Source: Anthopleura xanthogrammica
Taxonomy: Eukaryota; Cnidaria; Anthozoa; Actiniaria; Actiniidae
NCBI GenBank assembly: GCA_964019055.1
Contig: OZ025213.1
Coordinates: 3,058,222 to 3,122,221 of the forward strand
Length of the DNA: 64,000 nucleotides
Direction of reading: 5' to 3'
Numbering within the stretch: position 1 is the stretch's first letter; every line of letters begins with the position of its first letter. The notes under the pieces were generated by a model, which made no database searches, had not been told where the DNA came from, and was given only the letters and a program-made list of their open reading frames with translations. Below are positions 35,852 through 48,000 of this stretch, one piece after another. A program made the position numbers and the translations under genes.

Positions 35852-35857
35852 AATAAA
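35852..35857 (+). terminator. Poly(A) signal, peptide gene 2
   Basis: AATAAA about 160 bases past the stop codon, equivalent to the copy 1 signal. Confidence 0.6.
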
Positions 35858-35949
35858 ATTGCCTCACCCAATACTGGCACGAAATTGTTTTTCTATAAAC
35901 TAAAATTTCTGCTATGAATCACACTGTTTTACAAATCACTGAAAAAAGA

Positions 35950-36486
35950 TTAGTTTTCACACCATTCATATAAATGAACCATCGAAATCATGGCCAGAAA
36001 TCGGAACCCTCGCGCCCGCCGTAAGTTTTCAGCGGTCAATACCAAAACTCTAAATAAGAAGTTGAACTTCAGGCAATTTTTTTTTTTTTTGTGGTCTTTT
36101 TTTGGTTTTGTTTTGTTTTTTGTTTTGTTTTTCTTTGTTTTTATTTTCAAAATAAACCCGCGAAATCTTTCGCGGATTCCAGTACACGACTTGGCAGCAT
36201 AGCTAGATAACTCTTTCAAGCGCTTTTCCACTCGTTCTTTAGCTTCTTCCTTTAGATAACATGCTGGGATACTTTGGGAAATATAGAGCAATTCCACGTA
36301 TGATATGGGGAATTTTCTCAGTACTTTGATTTGATGCCACTTATATAGAAATTCGTTAGGTATATACAGAGTAATAAACACATCATCACGAGTTTCTTTG
36401 CGAATATAATCAAGGCAACCTTCCGATGAAAATGTTATAGCTGATTTGAATTTTAAATGTTCATAAATATTCAATACTTCTGACAT
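35950..36486 (-). CDS. Hypothetical ORF, unidentified
   Basis: An ATG-initiated reading frame of 178 codons. The first 110 residues look protein-like, with mixed composition and helices (MSEVLNIYEHLKFKSAITF at the start; KEEAKERVEKRLKELSSYAA near 85-105). The remainder is a Lys/Asn/Thr-rich translation of an A-rich run and is unlikely to be real. A faint resemblance of the start to the end of a BTB domain is too weak to use. It may be a single exon of a larger gene, a retrocopy or chance. Confidence 0.35.
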   Translation of the reverse strand: MSEVLNIYEHLKFKSAITFSSEGCLDYIRKETRDDVFITLYIPNEFLYKWHQIKVLRKFPISYVELLYISQSIPACYLKEEAKERVEKRLKELSSYAAKSCTGIRERFRGFILKIKTKKNKTKNKTKPKKDHKKKKNCLKFNFLFRVLVLTAENLRRARGFRFLAMISMVHLYEWCEN

Positions 36487-37246
36487 CGTATATTGCCTAT
36501 CGAATTTCGCGCGAAATGTCCGCTGACCCGCTGGCCTGCAGGCATTTTTCTTCAGGTCAGCGATGCTCTATATTGAATCATGCTCGATCATGCTATGTGC
36601 TTTCAGACTTTGTAACCAGGCCGTATATATATGAAATCTGCTGTTTACAAGCTTCAATTTGATGTATTACTCGCTAGTTTTCGTTCAATATTATTCAAGC
36701 TATTGCCTCGGGAATTTGGAAATATGGAGTCCGTTATTGTGTTTATCCGTTGGAGCAAAAAAGACGATTTTAAATTGAAAAAATGCTACATCTATTTCTT
36801 CTTTAACGAGGTAAAACGACTTGGAATTCACATTTAGTCTATTGAAATTCATGACACTCATTACAACTTTTTAATATATACATTTATTGTAAGAGAAAAA
36901 ATAGTTTACTTTTGGTATCTACACGTAAGTTTCCCCTTTCGCTTTGTAATTTGTAAGTGCCGAGAAAGGCAGAATCAAGGATTAAAATATGCTACATCAA
37001 ATTTACACTTTGTTTATTGTTTTTGCCATACCATAGTAGCTTATATACTAAGGTTTGACATGTGAACTATAACTTTTTAATTTACTTAATAGTAATTGAG
37101 CATTTGACAGGAAATAGTTCGACTCGTATAGTTTTACCATCAATTTTTAGTCCTTGGAGATAACAAGAGGGGGACTGGGTCGAGTAGCATTTTCGCTTGA
37201 CGGTGGGGATTTCTGGCGATGAAACCGTTCACAATGTGGTGTCTAT
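36487..37246. other. No gene seen
   Basis: A plus-strand ORF at 36631-36837 has no recognisable motif. Confidence 0.45.
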
Positions 37247-37648
37247 GAGGGTTCTAGAGGTCTAGGAGGTCTAGGAGGTCTAGGGGTCTCAGTAGGAGGG
37301 CAAGGAGGTCTAGGGGTCTCAGTAGGAGGGCAAGGAAGTCTAGGGGTCTCAGTAGGAGGGCAAGGAGGTCTAGGGGTCTCAGTAGGAGGGCAAGGAGGTC
37401 TAGAGGTCTAGGAGGGCAAGGAGGTCTAGGAGTCTAGGAGGGATAGGGGTCTAGGAGGGCTAGGAGGGGTCTAGGGGTCTAGGAGGGCAAGGAGGTCTAG
37501 GGGTCTCAGTAGGAGGGCAAGGAGGTCTAGAGGTCTAGGAGGGCAAGGAGGTCTAGGAGTCTAGGAGGGATAGGGGTCTAGGAGAGCTAGGAGGGCTCTA
37601 GGGGTCTAGGAGGGCAAGGAGGTCTAGGGGTCTAGGAGGGCTAGGAGG
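37247..37648. repeat. G-rich minisatellite (GGTCTAGGAGGGCAAG units)
   Basis: About 400 bases built from GGTCTAGGGG, TCTCAGTAGGAGGGCAAG and GTCTAGGAGG modules in higher-order arrangement. The block containing GGGTCTCAGTAGGAGGGCAA occurs about five times. The strand asymmetry (G-rich on +) is strong, so G-quadruplex formation is possible. Confidence 0.9.
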
Positions 37649-38655
37649 TAGAATATGTGTTCAGTTCCAAAGATCACTTGAACTTAGGTTGCGCACAACT
37701 AACTCACAGATGGAATTACAAATTGGCATATTATGTTTTATTGAGGTTAGCAGGGAAACCGAAGAAACTTCTCGATACAGGAACCAGAAGCTCGAGCCGA
37801 CCGCGAGTACCACATGTACACCACTCTTCGTAAGTCGTACTCCAATTAATTATGATAATAGCATTATAATTTTATAATCACACCTAACACAGCTCCAAAT
37901 AATGGAAACTCGATCTACATCATTCTAGCCAGGATGGTCCACCATCATGATAGTAGCCAGCGATAACCTTGGCTTTCTTAGGGAGAAAATACCCTATCGC
38001 GTGCACATAGTCCCGTCTATATCAGATAAGATAAGAGAATTTTGAAGAGGCAGTCAAGTGTTTGCAGCATTTGGTGTATCAATCTCTTTTATCCTCATAT
38101 TTCGCTTGATGATAATCATTAAAAACTCATTATCGCATTTTTTTGGCAATAATAATTTTGTAGTAAAATCAACTCTTATAAGATAAGGACATTGAAGTAT
38201 TTTAAAAACTTTTCTCTTTGGAGTGATTATATTTAAACCGTGAAACATTAGCAAACTAATATTTGATTGTAGAATCTAAATCCATTGCTTTCCATTGTTC
38301 TTTATCAACTAGTACTAACTAAGCAGTTATCTTTCTTCCACAGTGTAAATATAATCACTCAATCAGTTCCATTGGTTTACTTTGTTTGTCAAGTGAGACA
38401 AGGCTATCCTAACCGGAACAAGACTGAAAGCATTCGCTCTTATAAATGCATCTTCACGATGATTCAGCATACCAGATTACCAGCTTATTAGTTTAATTTT
38501 GTTGAAACGCAAACAAAACTCAGAAAAGAAGAGATAAAAAGTAAAAAAGAGAGTTTTTGGACTTCGCGTGATATTTTGAGCTTCGCGTGATGTTTTGAGA
38601 CTTCGCGTGACTTCCTCCATCGACGCAAAGTAAACTTCACACACTTTTGTAAATA
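37649..38655. other. No gene seen; three-copy short repeat at its end
   Basis: CTTCGCGTGA occurs three times at 38562-38611 in units of about 22 bases. Otherwise only short ORFs. Confidence 0.45.
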
Positions 38656-38728
38656 CCTGATTGCGAAAGTTTTCCGCTTTAACAATAGCAGGCTCTATCT
38701 GTGCAAACAGCTTGTTTTTCAACGGCAT
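38656..38728 (-). CDS. Possible first coding exon, unidentified
   Basis: On the minus strand an ATG at 38728 opens MPLKNKLFAQIEPAIVKAE and continues to a CAG|GTATTT donor at about 38656. The peptide is coding-like but no family is recognised and no partner exon is found. Confidence 0.25.
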
Positions 38729-39149
38729 GGTTCTCCACAGATGTTGCGGTGCCCGAACAGCTGAAAATCGTGCTTGAAGTTCATTATTACGACATAACTG
38801 AAGTTAAGAAAGACTAAACAAAGCCTATATAGGTCATTCACAACGACAGAAGCTAAAGTTGAAAACATATTTCAATATCAAGGTCAATATCACTCACAAA
38901 CAACCTACGCAAAACAGCTTTTGCACGAACAAAACAAATTAAATATGTTTGTACTGCGAACGAAGTGAGTCATGTTTCGGTTCACATAGTTTTCCGGCAC
39001 GAAATTCAAATCGGATAACTTTTCATCCTACCTTTATTGTCAGATTTGAAAAATTAACTTTTTCATTAGTACACTGTTCTTTTGTATCAAAAAATGATAG
39101 CTGTACAGTAGTTCCTGGGAAAAGAAGATCTTTATAGCCAGACGCCTTG

Positions 39150-39241
39150 AAGCACTTCGGAATACAGCTCAATTTGGAGACAAAATAATAGGTTTCCAAT
39201 TCTCATTTAATTTTTTGTTTTGCCCTCCAATTTGACGTCAC
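39150..39241. repeat. Second copy of the 4.5-kb hairpin repeat
   Basis: CAGCTCAATTTGGAG and TTTTGCCCTCCAATTTGA flank a loop, and the block is followed by TGACGTCA, as at 4523-4616. Confidence 0.6.
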
Positions 39242-42200
39242 ATTCGAGGGGTCCTTAGGAGTAGGAGGAGTAAGGCGGATACCTGATTTGCGTGCAAGAC
39301 CCTCCTTTATTAAAAAAGGTTAAAATGTCTGGGCTTTCCATCACGAGATTATGATGAAGAAAGCCAAAGAAACATGTATGAGTGATTTGTATTGTTATTT
39401 AGCCCCGGGCTTGAAATTCATTTTTCTTATCACAATAGTTGAACGACAAGTAGTTCGCAGACACAATTTTTAAAGACCAAATAGCCTGTCATTTGATTCT
39501 GAAGCTTGCTATATATATAGCAGATTCATCGTTAGAGCTGTTACTATATTGTTATTCGAGTTGTTGTCATGTTACATACAGTAGCCGTTGCTATGTCAAG
39601 GCAGTTGTTGCTATGCAAAAGCGACTCCGTGATGTGACGTTGCGATATTCTTACACAACGTCACAGGTTTTTCAGGTTAATTTGAAATAATAAAATCTAT
39701 TCTATAGTTCAATAGTGGGCCCAGGCTTGGTTAGAAGAGTTCTGGGTGACTTTAATCATTAAAATTAAAATTAAAATCCTTTATCAGGCAGGCTGCAGGA
39801 TTCCTCGTGGATGTGTGCATTGCAACATTCTGATATATTTTGGTGGGACAACATACCACGACTATCAAAGATGCCATCAATGCATACTAACAATAACAAG
39901 TCCTTTTTCGACTTGTTTTCCATAAAATGATGGCATTCTTCACGTTTAACTGGCTTTCAGGTTAAGATGAGTATTTCAGTTATCTGTCTGTTATTTTTAA
40001 CTTCTCTTTCAACGCGGTTAACCGCTGACAGTTATCCTCATTATCAGTACTTTAGTTAACGTTCGTAACCAGTCAATAATATCTCACTGACACGACACAG
40101 GTTTCGTCGGGTTTCTGAAGCACGAGTTCATCCTTGATAGTTGCTAAAGGAACATTTCTTATAGTTTCGCTCCGTTTTGTCATGTTTTTTTCAGGGATGG
40201 GAGGCATATTCTATTCTCCACTAATAATGTTGTAGAAATGTTCATCACAATTCGAAGCCTGTTAAGGTCTAGAATAAAAAATCTAAAATATCAATGCTTA
40301 GTTTTGTGGAGGGAAATTGTGTGTCTTTTAAATACTCCTGGGAGGTTTTTCCAAAAGGTTCCCATATCGATCTAAGTTGTCAACGAAGTGAATCTTGCTT
40401 CGGTACAAGTCACGTGACTCTCAAGTACTTTTGAAGTAATTTGAAGTGAATAAATAGGATTACATCACGATAAGCCTTGGTTTAAATAGCTCTGAATATA
40501 GCGAGGAGAAAAGAGCTTAACCTCAGCCATCAAGAACTCCGTCATCAAAATTTGCCAACAAATTCATGAAGACCGCAGCACGACTCAAACATTTCACGTA
40601 TTCTCGTATGCGCTATTTTAGTCGTAGAATTCGCAGGGAAAAATTTAGTAACAGACAATAAGGACGTCATAATTAGTGTTTATGGCAAGCAATACAAGCT
40701 CACCTACTGACCTTTTGATGGTAAGATCCGAGAGGCTGTTAAGAACGATCACGAAACCCAAAAGATTCACGCTATGGATATCCTGAAATATGAGAGTGGA
40801 TCAAATACAAAGAACCTTCAAAAACATTGAACAACTATTTAACATTACAGTTAGAAATTGCTTTAGTGGTTTCGTGTGTTGTACTGATTACGTGCTTAGC
40901 TCTGAATTGAAAGTGCTTTATTGATCATTGCGCTGTGCTATCATTTTTAGTTCCTTAGGTATGACAGGTCATTGATCTCATCACTTGCCAAAACCCAAAT
41001 TGACAAAATACCATTTTTTGCTTGACAAATAAAAAAGCTAAGAATTTTTTTTTTGTGCGTTTTTATCACGAAGGCTTTTTTTGAGTATTGGCTTGGATGA
41101 CAATACTAATGTTCTTAAGATCCTGTGTCAAAACCTTAAAATTATTTTAAGTTTCAGTTTTTAAGGTACGAGAAAACTTGTGTTCCTAAATTAGTGATGT
41201 AGGATTCAATGGACATGTTGCCAATGATTAAACGAAAATATTTTGTAAAATTTCATAGTGTATGCGTGGGGTTACATAATGCAGTTTTTGTGCTTCTCCT
41301 TGGAACTCCTAAAGCATAGAAATTATGATTAACAATATACATCCACGGTTAAAACTGTTTTGTGATTGTGGTTCGTGCATGCGCCTCTGCTGATTGCAAG
41401 CTACCAAACCTGAATACGAGAATAACCTTATCTTAGTTATTTCTCACTAAGCTAAATTTCTTGGCTAAATCTAATATTAATTGTTCCCATGTTAGAATAT
41501 TTCACCTTTGAGTGGTGTATTTTTATAGAATGTGTTAGTGACGCATTTCAAGAGTGTATTTTTTGTCGTGTCGCGTTCTGATCACGCGATGTACAGCTAT
41601 GCATCACTTGCTGCTAATGCGTATCATAAACTGAAAAAGACAATTAAAGATAACTTTTACTCGAGGATAACAAGGTGCGATTACATTGACGTATTTGTTC
41701 TATGGTCAATCTTCTCTGACTGAGTTACTTTCACATCCCGATGACAATTAAAAAAGTACAACTTTGAACAACTTTCTTATTATTTAACAGCCAAATTACA
41801 GCGCGCTCAGGCAACAAAAAGTTGCCATGACAGCCCAATAATCAGTACTAAAGATCCTAGACTATATTCGTAATGCAATACTCATCATCCAGCATTCATT
41901 GGGACACAAATTCTGTCAATTATCACATGTACAGGCGTGCGGGAGGACATGAGGAGGCCGATGGCTCTGTTTTAGTCAAAAAACATAAATAAAAGTTAGA
42001 AAGTTAAACTGAAGTTATAAAAGTTTTACAGAAATAGCAAGGGGTCAGATTTGGGGAACAATATCCAGATATACATTGTAGACACGTTTGTGATCAGATA
42101 CATTGTAATTTTTAGAGATTTATTTTAGTACTAATTTCAACGCGGCTGGGGAGGTTTTTTTTTCGTCTTATTTCCGACAGCCAATGGAATTAAGGGCGTA

Positions 42201-42294
42201 ATAGGATAGGTTTCAGTCTTTTACTCATTGTTCTGTCGCTCTTTCTCAATCAACGAATTTTCTTGTAGTGTAATAATGCCAGCTAACGGATCTG
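39242..42294. other. No gene seen
   Basis: About 3 kb of AT-rich sequence with only short, motif-free ORFs. Confidence 0.5.
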
Positions 42295-42387
42295 ATGGGT
42301 CTTCATTGCAGGAAACATTTCCTTGTACGAGATAACGATCAGGAAAAGAAGAAACCTCGCAACGACGTGCAGGAAGTTCCTAAGTAA
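42295..42387 (+). other. Candidate small ORF or exon (30 codons)
   Basis: ATG at 42295 opens a frame with very hydrophilic content (RDNDQEKKKPRNDVQEVPK) ending in TAA at 42385. The stop overlaps a consensus donor (GTAAGT at 42384) and a CAG acceptor stands at 42309-42311, so it could instead be a 72-base internal exon. Unidentified. Confidence 0.2.
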
Positions 42388-43916
42388 GTAAAGACTTAGT
42401 GGCTACACGTTTAGCTGGGACAAAAGAAGGAAAATATTGCTACGGAGTTGCATCGGAAATTCCCAGTTCTAGCTTGCAAAAGTTTTTAGCGCGCAGACAG
42501 TTGCTTCAATTGTTGATTCTAGAACGTTACACGAAACTCAAGTTTGTTTTTGTTTCTGGAAAGGTCCTCATTATTTTGTGATTAACTCATAACACGTATC
42601 GTTTTTATGATGTCGTTTTAGTCCTTAGTTACGTACTTGGAATGTCCAATGACTTTAAGATTAATCTAAGAAGAATAGCAGTGTTGTTTAAAAAAGCAAA
42701 GAAGAACTTAGATTCGACTTGATGAGATAACGAGAAACGTAATCACTGCAATCAGGCCACTGAAAACCATTGTGTTCAAAGCTATGAGCGCGTGCTTCAG
42801 ACTTGTTGACGCTGGCATTTATTTTCTATCACTCGTGTTCCTGTTTTCATAAGATATATTTTCGTTATCGTCGTTTACTGAAGTATCTAAAGGTTTTTTA
42901 TATTGTCATTAGGGGAACCAGTTCTTGATTTTGGAGATAAGTTCATTGACAGATGAATTAGGTATTATTGAGGAAAGAAAAAAAAAAGATAATTTTTATT
43001 TTTCTAGTAAACACCGAAGAAAGGCATCGAAGCACGTCTCATCTTACGCATAACTGATCTTTCGCGCAAAGAACTCTTAACCTTCAACTGCTATCTTCAT
43101 TTGTTATGCTTCAAATGCCTGCAAGAGAAAGTCGACAACGTGTCGAAATCATTTTGTTATAAGCTTGATTAGCGAGATAAAACATAGCCTTACAATCATT
43201 GATGGACGATGTATTGATTACATCAAACGTTTATCTTTAATTTTTGATCACTTCTCTGTTACGAGTCAATAGACGATGGACTCATGATGTTTATCGTAGC
43301 AGTACGTCACGCGATTAGCAACAAATCACGACAACTTTTTCCATTGCGCTATTAACTTAAAACAACATCAGCTAAATGAGCCTGCAACTGTTAATTTTAC
43401 AATCATTCAAAAAATATTCCAAAAATAACGCTTGCTTGAGCTATGAGAGTTGCATTTTTTCCCCATCCAACGAGTCCAGGATCGTTGGCACAGTTGGAAG
43501 CATGTATTGAAGTTTGCCGTGATAGTTATTTCACGTGGCCTATTAGATTTATGCGCTGAGTAGTGATGAATGAATTGCCAAACAGTCTCGTCAGAATTGA
43601 CTGAATTTAGTCGTCTGTATTTTAATCTTTTATTAATGTACATTATTATAATTGCATTACAACTCTTTAAAATTACATCTTGATAATATATACAAGATTT
43701 CTCTCCAGAGATTTTGCTATTTACATTACGTATTTATCTAATACATCGGTACTATATTTTGTTATATAATCTCAATATTGTTGCGCTTTTCAATTCTTAA
43801 AACAGAAAAGCTAGTACTACCTTGCTTCGCAGTATAAAAATAATTAAGCTCGCACCAGACAATCAAGTATAACTAGTGCGCAATGTCATTTTCCAAACAG
43901 GCAGTTCTTAAAAGTT
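42388..43916. other. No gene seen
   Basis: Only short ORFs without motifs on either strand. Confidence 0.5.
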
Positions 43917-43922
43917 TTTATT
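43917..43922 (-). terminator. Poly(A) signal, deiodinase paralog 1
   Basis: AATAAA on the minus strand (TTTATT on +), about 70 bases beyond the stop codon at 43993. Confidence 0.5.
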
Positions 43923-43992
43923 ATAGAATATATTACAGCATTGTTGGGAAATAAATATCGAAGAAAATGAAATGAAAAGGAGAAGTCGTTCT

Positions 43993-45003
43993 TTACGCCC
44001 TCTGGCGGGTGTTTCTTTTTTTGTAAACTGAAAGCCACTGACGAATGTCTTCTGTTTCGTAAAATGTAGGTCCTATTCCCCCAGTATACTTGACTTGGCC
44101 GTTTTGTATGACAACCAATCTTATGGGTAATGCACCGAATGCTTTGTTTGCGGCATTTTCCATTGTGTCGACCACAAGTGATGATTCGCTGTGTACTTTC
44201 CCAAGCTCCAATAGAGTTCTTGCCGCGTGGCAACGATCCTGCTGTGTACGGTGCTGTAAAATCTCGATGTTTCCCTGCGGACATTTGATTCAATTAAAAC
44301 ATATATTAACCTCTAGACCCATGGTTTACCAAATACGTAACTTACAAAAGTGAAATAATATGGAGCGGTCTGCAGGCTATATCTGCTGCTATGGGTCATC
44401 CTTTTATATTATATTCTAGAACCGACTACGCCTCTCTCGTGTCAAGATTCCTTTTACGATTACTGAGGGCATATTCATCTATCTTGCTTTCTAAATTTAT
44501 AATTCTAACTGATTGCGTACCTCGAGTCTCCATTCATCTGTCGGGTGCGCTTCTTCGATGTAAATTGTTAAGAAGTCTGCAACGGTGTTGAACTCCTCGA
44601 CGATGTCTCCAAATTGCCGCAGTCGTTCCATGAATACTGGACACGTGCAACTACCGAAGTTAACGACTAGTGGACGGCTGCCTCGAGCAAAGTCAAGCAG
44701 TTGAAAACCCTTGCTTCCGTCAAGTGACACAAGACGAGGGTTGGGGGCTGGCCGTCCCTTTTGAGCTTCTTTCATAAGATCCCGTTGAAGACATTTTTGT
44801 TGGGCCTTGAACATTTCCCATCCGAACAAGTTCTCCCAGTAATCCTCTTTTGGCATATCAATGTTTGCAAGCATCTTCATGAGACCAGTTATCGGTCCTT
44901 CCATCCAATCGATTTTCTGCAGTAACTTCAAAATCCCAAACACCAGCAGCAAAATAACTGAAATTGCATAATAGAGAATGATGACTCTTGAAGACGCTCC
45001 CAT
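43993..45003 (-). CDS. Iodothyronine deiodinase-like protein, Cys type, paralog 1
   Basis: A thioredoxin-fold membrane protein of the family that removes iodine from thyroid-hormone-type iodotyrosines and iodothyronines. Exons 45003-44521 (161 codons) and 44274-43993 (93 codons plus stop) join in phase 0 across a GT/AG intron, giving 254 residues. An N-terminal membrane anchor (VIILYYAISVILLLVFGILK, about 7-26) is followed by the family core: RPLVVNFGSCTCPVF, then FGDIVEEFNTVADFLTIYIE and EAHPTDEW. Exon 2 has VVDTMENAANKAFGALPIRL and GGIGPTFYETEDIRQWL, matching the C-terminal half of vertebrate deiodinases. The catalytic selenocysteine (SCTU) is an ordinary Cys codon, TGT at 44643-44641, so no SECIS element is needed. 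Amphioxus has a comparable Cys enzyme. Substrate preference cannot be read from sequence. Confidence 0.9.
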
Positions 45004-48000
45004 TGCTGCAGGACTGCAAGCTTAGTTTGTGTTTGTATGTACGCACTCCTTTCTTCCCACGTTCAGATAGGTATCTGAATTTCTAAGGACGAGCACGCGA
45101 ACATATACAAGTTGTCGCTGTAAGCATGATAAGAATGAGCTCTATGACCTCATCTGAACCCGATGTCCGGCAAACCGTAAAATCGCCTACCATATAATAA
45201 TACAAAACCTAGACTCTTAGGCTTTCCGGTTCTTAATATAGGCTCCGACGAAAACACCTTCTCTGGGAATTAACACTGCCTTCAACCTGAGCATCTTTTT
45301 CTCATTTCCTTAAGCCTTCCTTGCTCAATGTTTTTCTGTTTTGCGTCGTTTCTAGGGGCAAGTCAGGAATTTAAACGTGACCAATGCTACCGGAGTTTGT
45401 CTTCCAACCGGGTTTTTGTCTCTACAGCTGTTTGCGCGCTGTTGCGAGGTTTTCGTAAATCACGGCGTTCAGGATCGTTTTGCTTTCTGACAGCGAAGTC
45501 TTTCAATGTGGCTACAATCCATCTTCACCGGTAAATGCGTGCCTTCGCGCAAATTAATTACCATTAAGCTTATATGATTCTTTAACCTCTATCACAACAG
45601 ATATTGACATCCTCAAGCTTTCAAACTTTAAACCTTTCAGATTTGTGCAAGCGCTACGACACACAAATGATCACCCGTCACTAGCCTTTACACTCTCCAA
45701 TATCCCTGTTTCCCTACCAACAGACAAAGTTTAACGAGAATTTCTGATGTTTGGCATTGCGATACTTAGAAAATTTAGTAAACACTAAGATTAAATGATA
45801 ATTTTCTATATTGAACTTGGAGAAATTTAGCCCAGACGAGACATGATGGTCTGCAAGCGTGAACGTCTCGTGCATAATGAAAAGGTAGCCTCTAGTTTGC
45901 ATTTCGGTTAGTCAATCTAAGTTGGATTCAACTAAAGAGCTTGCAGAATTTTTTCAAACTGATACGGGAAACTAAATTTATATGATCGAGATTTGTCTAA
46001 GTATTATCATTTTGGAAAAACAACTGGATATTGAGATTGGCAGGTGATTAGAATATGCAATAACCAACATAGTTATAGTTGTTTGGGTCAGGAAAAACCT
46101 TTGATGGAAAGAACGATTTTTACTCAAGGTTGATCAAGAGTTTAAAGTGCAAACTAAAATGACAGACAAATGGATGCGCATGCGCACTGACCGTTCCACA
46201 TGAGCAGTTTGTGTTGCGTGATTGTACAATTGTAAATCACTTCACTAAATCTTTTACGAAAACACAAAGATGTAATGTCTACAAAAGTCATGCAAACATT
46301 TAAGAGGAGTACATCCGAACAATCTAGTGTGAATCTTGCCATAACAATGCATTTCAAAACTTATACCAGTATCTGTTTTGAGAAACATCGATTTGAATTG
46401 ACTTCAAAAACAATCGAAGAAGATGACCTAGTTACGCACTGTAGGGTCGACCTACACGTACACACCATCCCTAAGAACTTTTTTGGCATTCAAGTCAATC
46501 CTAAACAATCCTAAACAAAACCTAAGGGCGGCCTTCCAAGTTACTTTTCGTAGAGAACAATCGTGAACTTTGACAGAAAAAGCTGTCTATTAAAAATCAG
46601 TGTCAAATTACGCGAATTAACGCCCTCCTGTTTTTTCAATTATTCTCGAAATACTGTGCCTTCTTAGGCCTAGAAAAGTTGACCAAAAGTCGAGGTTCTA
46701 TACGCAATGTTTATGAGGTTCCGTGAGTGAGTTAACACGATCTGTTGCCCGTAGGATTGTTGACTACAAATGGCAAGATAGCAACGTAGTTAGTCGCCTG
46801 CGGGTCTAAACCCTTGTCATTAAAATATTTCCAGAGACTGAGTGGGAATGACAAGCAAGTGTTTTTCTTTGGGCTTAGTGTGCCTTTCCTAGTTCACAAA
46901 ATCAAATATTCTTGGCGTGCGCATTATTTGGAGCTGTTTATCCCAAGCGCTTTCGTTCCTTTATAGAATGGAAGACATCTTGCTGTTCTCTTGTTTATCT
47001 TATCAAAATGAACTGGTAGAGGACATGTCAGTAGGTTGTCTCTTTTTGAGATTTCACTAACTTTTCGTAAAATCTGTTTAAATGGTTTATCGCATGTTCT
47101 AGCTCGTTTAAAACCAAGGTCAATGCCCTCCACACGAGATGAGCTGTGGACAGCAATTGCTTTCTCTCGCTTTGCGCAAATTCCATGTTCTGCGCGCAAA
47201 ATATATATGTCAAAAAAACTAACACTGACAGAGAAAAATACTTCAAAGGCTCCTCACATCAGTAAAAAGTGTTAAGTATTTGTTATAATCATCCTTGTAA
47301 AATAAAGTCAGAAACGTGAGCAAAGATTTGCATTGCTAGACAGCTAAAGATATAATAAGATATTTTTTGTTTGCTTTTCGTCCCTTCAGTGTTATCATAT
47401 TCTGGGTTAACTTTTTCTTAAATCACTGAATGACCGAGGTCAGACAGCAGACTAACCCATTTTGGCGTGTGTCAGAAGTCCTTTCAGACAGCCTCTGAAT
47501 GGTCACTGGGAGACACACTTTACCTCCATCTTGGCAGTGTCTATGTAATTTCCTATAATTTTCGATTCCAAAATAAAATGTTTAACTAAAACCGAGAAAG
47601 CGTTTGCAAGATGTCTACATGTTTCCAGAGATTATTGACTATATACCAGTCTTCCATTTTGCATCGTTAGTAAACATATTGTAAACTAACTTAATCTTTA
47701 GCTAGTTTAATCTTTGCGCAACCGCAAATTTTATCACTCAAAGTATTTGTTAACCACAAGTCGTTTACTTTGGCAAATACTTCGCTATTCTCTGCTTACT
47801 AGACTGCGTCAAGGCCGCCAAAATGAATATTTATTTTGTGGAGGAAATCACGCGATGTCGCAAAAAATATATTAGTAGCTTGTTTAAGCATGCGCACAGA
47901 TGCCTGTGTTGGATAGGAGGAGCTGAAGGGAACAGGGTGCAATGTACCGCCTGTGCCATTGTGCCATACGTGAATTGGGTTAAGATTGCGTGCGTTTGTA

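Noticed and set aside
37247..37648. CRISPR-like array
   Set aside because: Units are contiguous and variable, without unique spacers; the context is a eukaryotic genome, so it is a minisatellite.
44641..44643. Selenocysteine (TGA) codon in the deiodinases
   Set aside because: The codon is TGT in both paralogs, so no recoding is needed.
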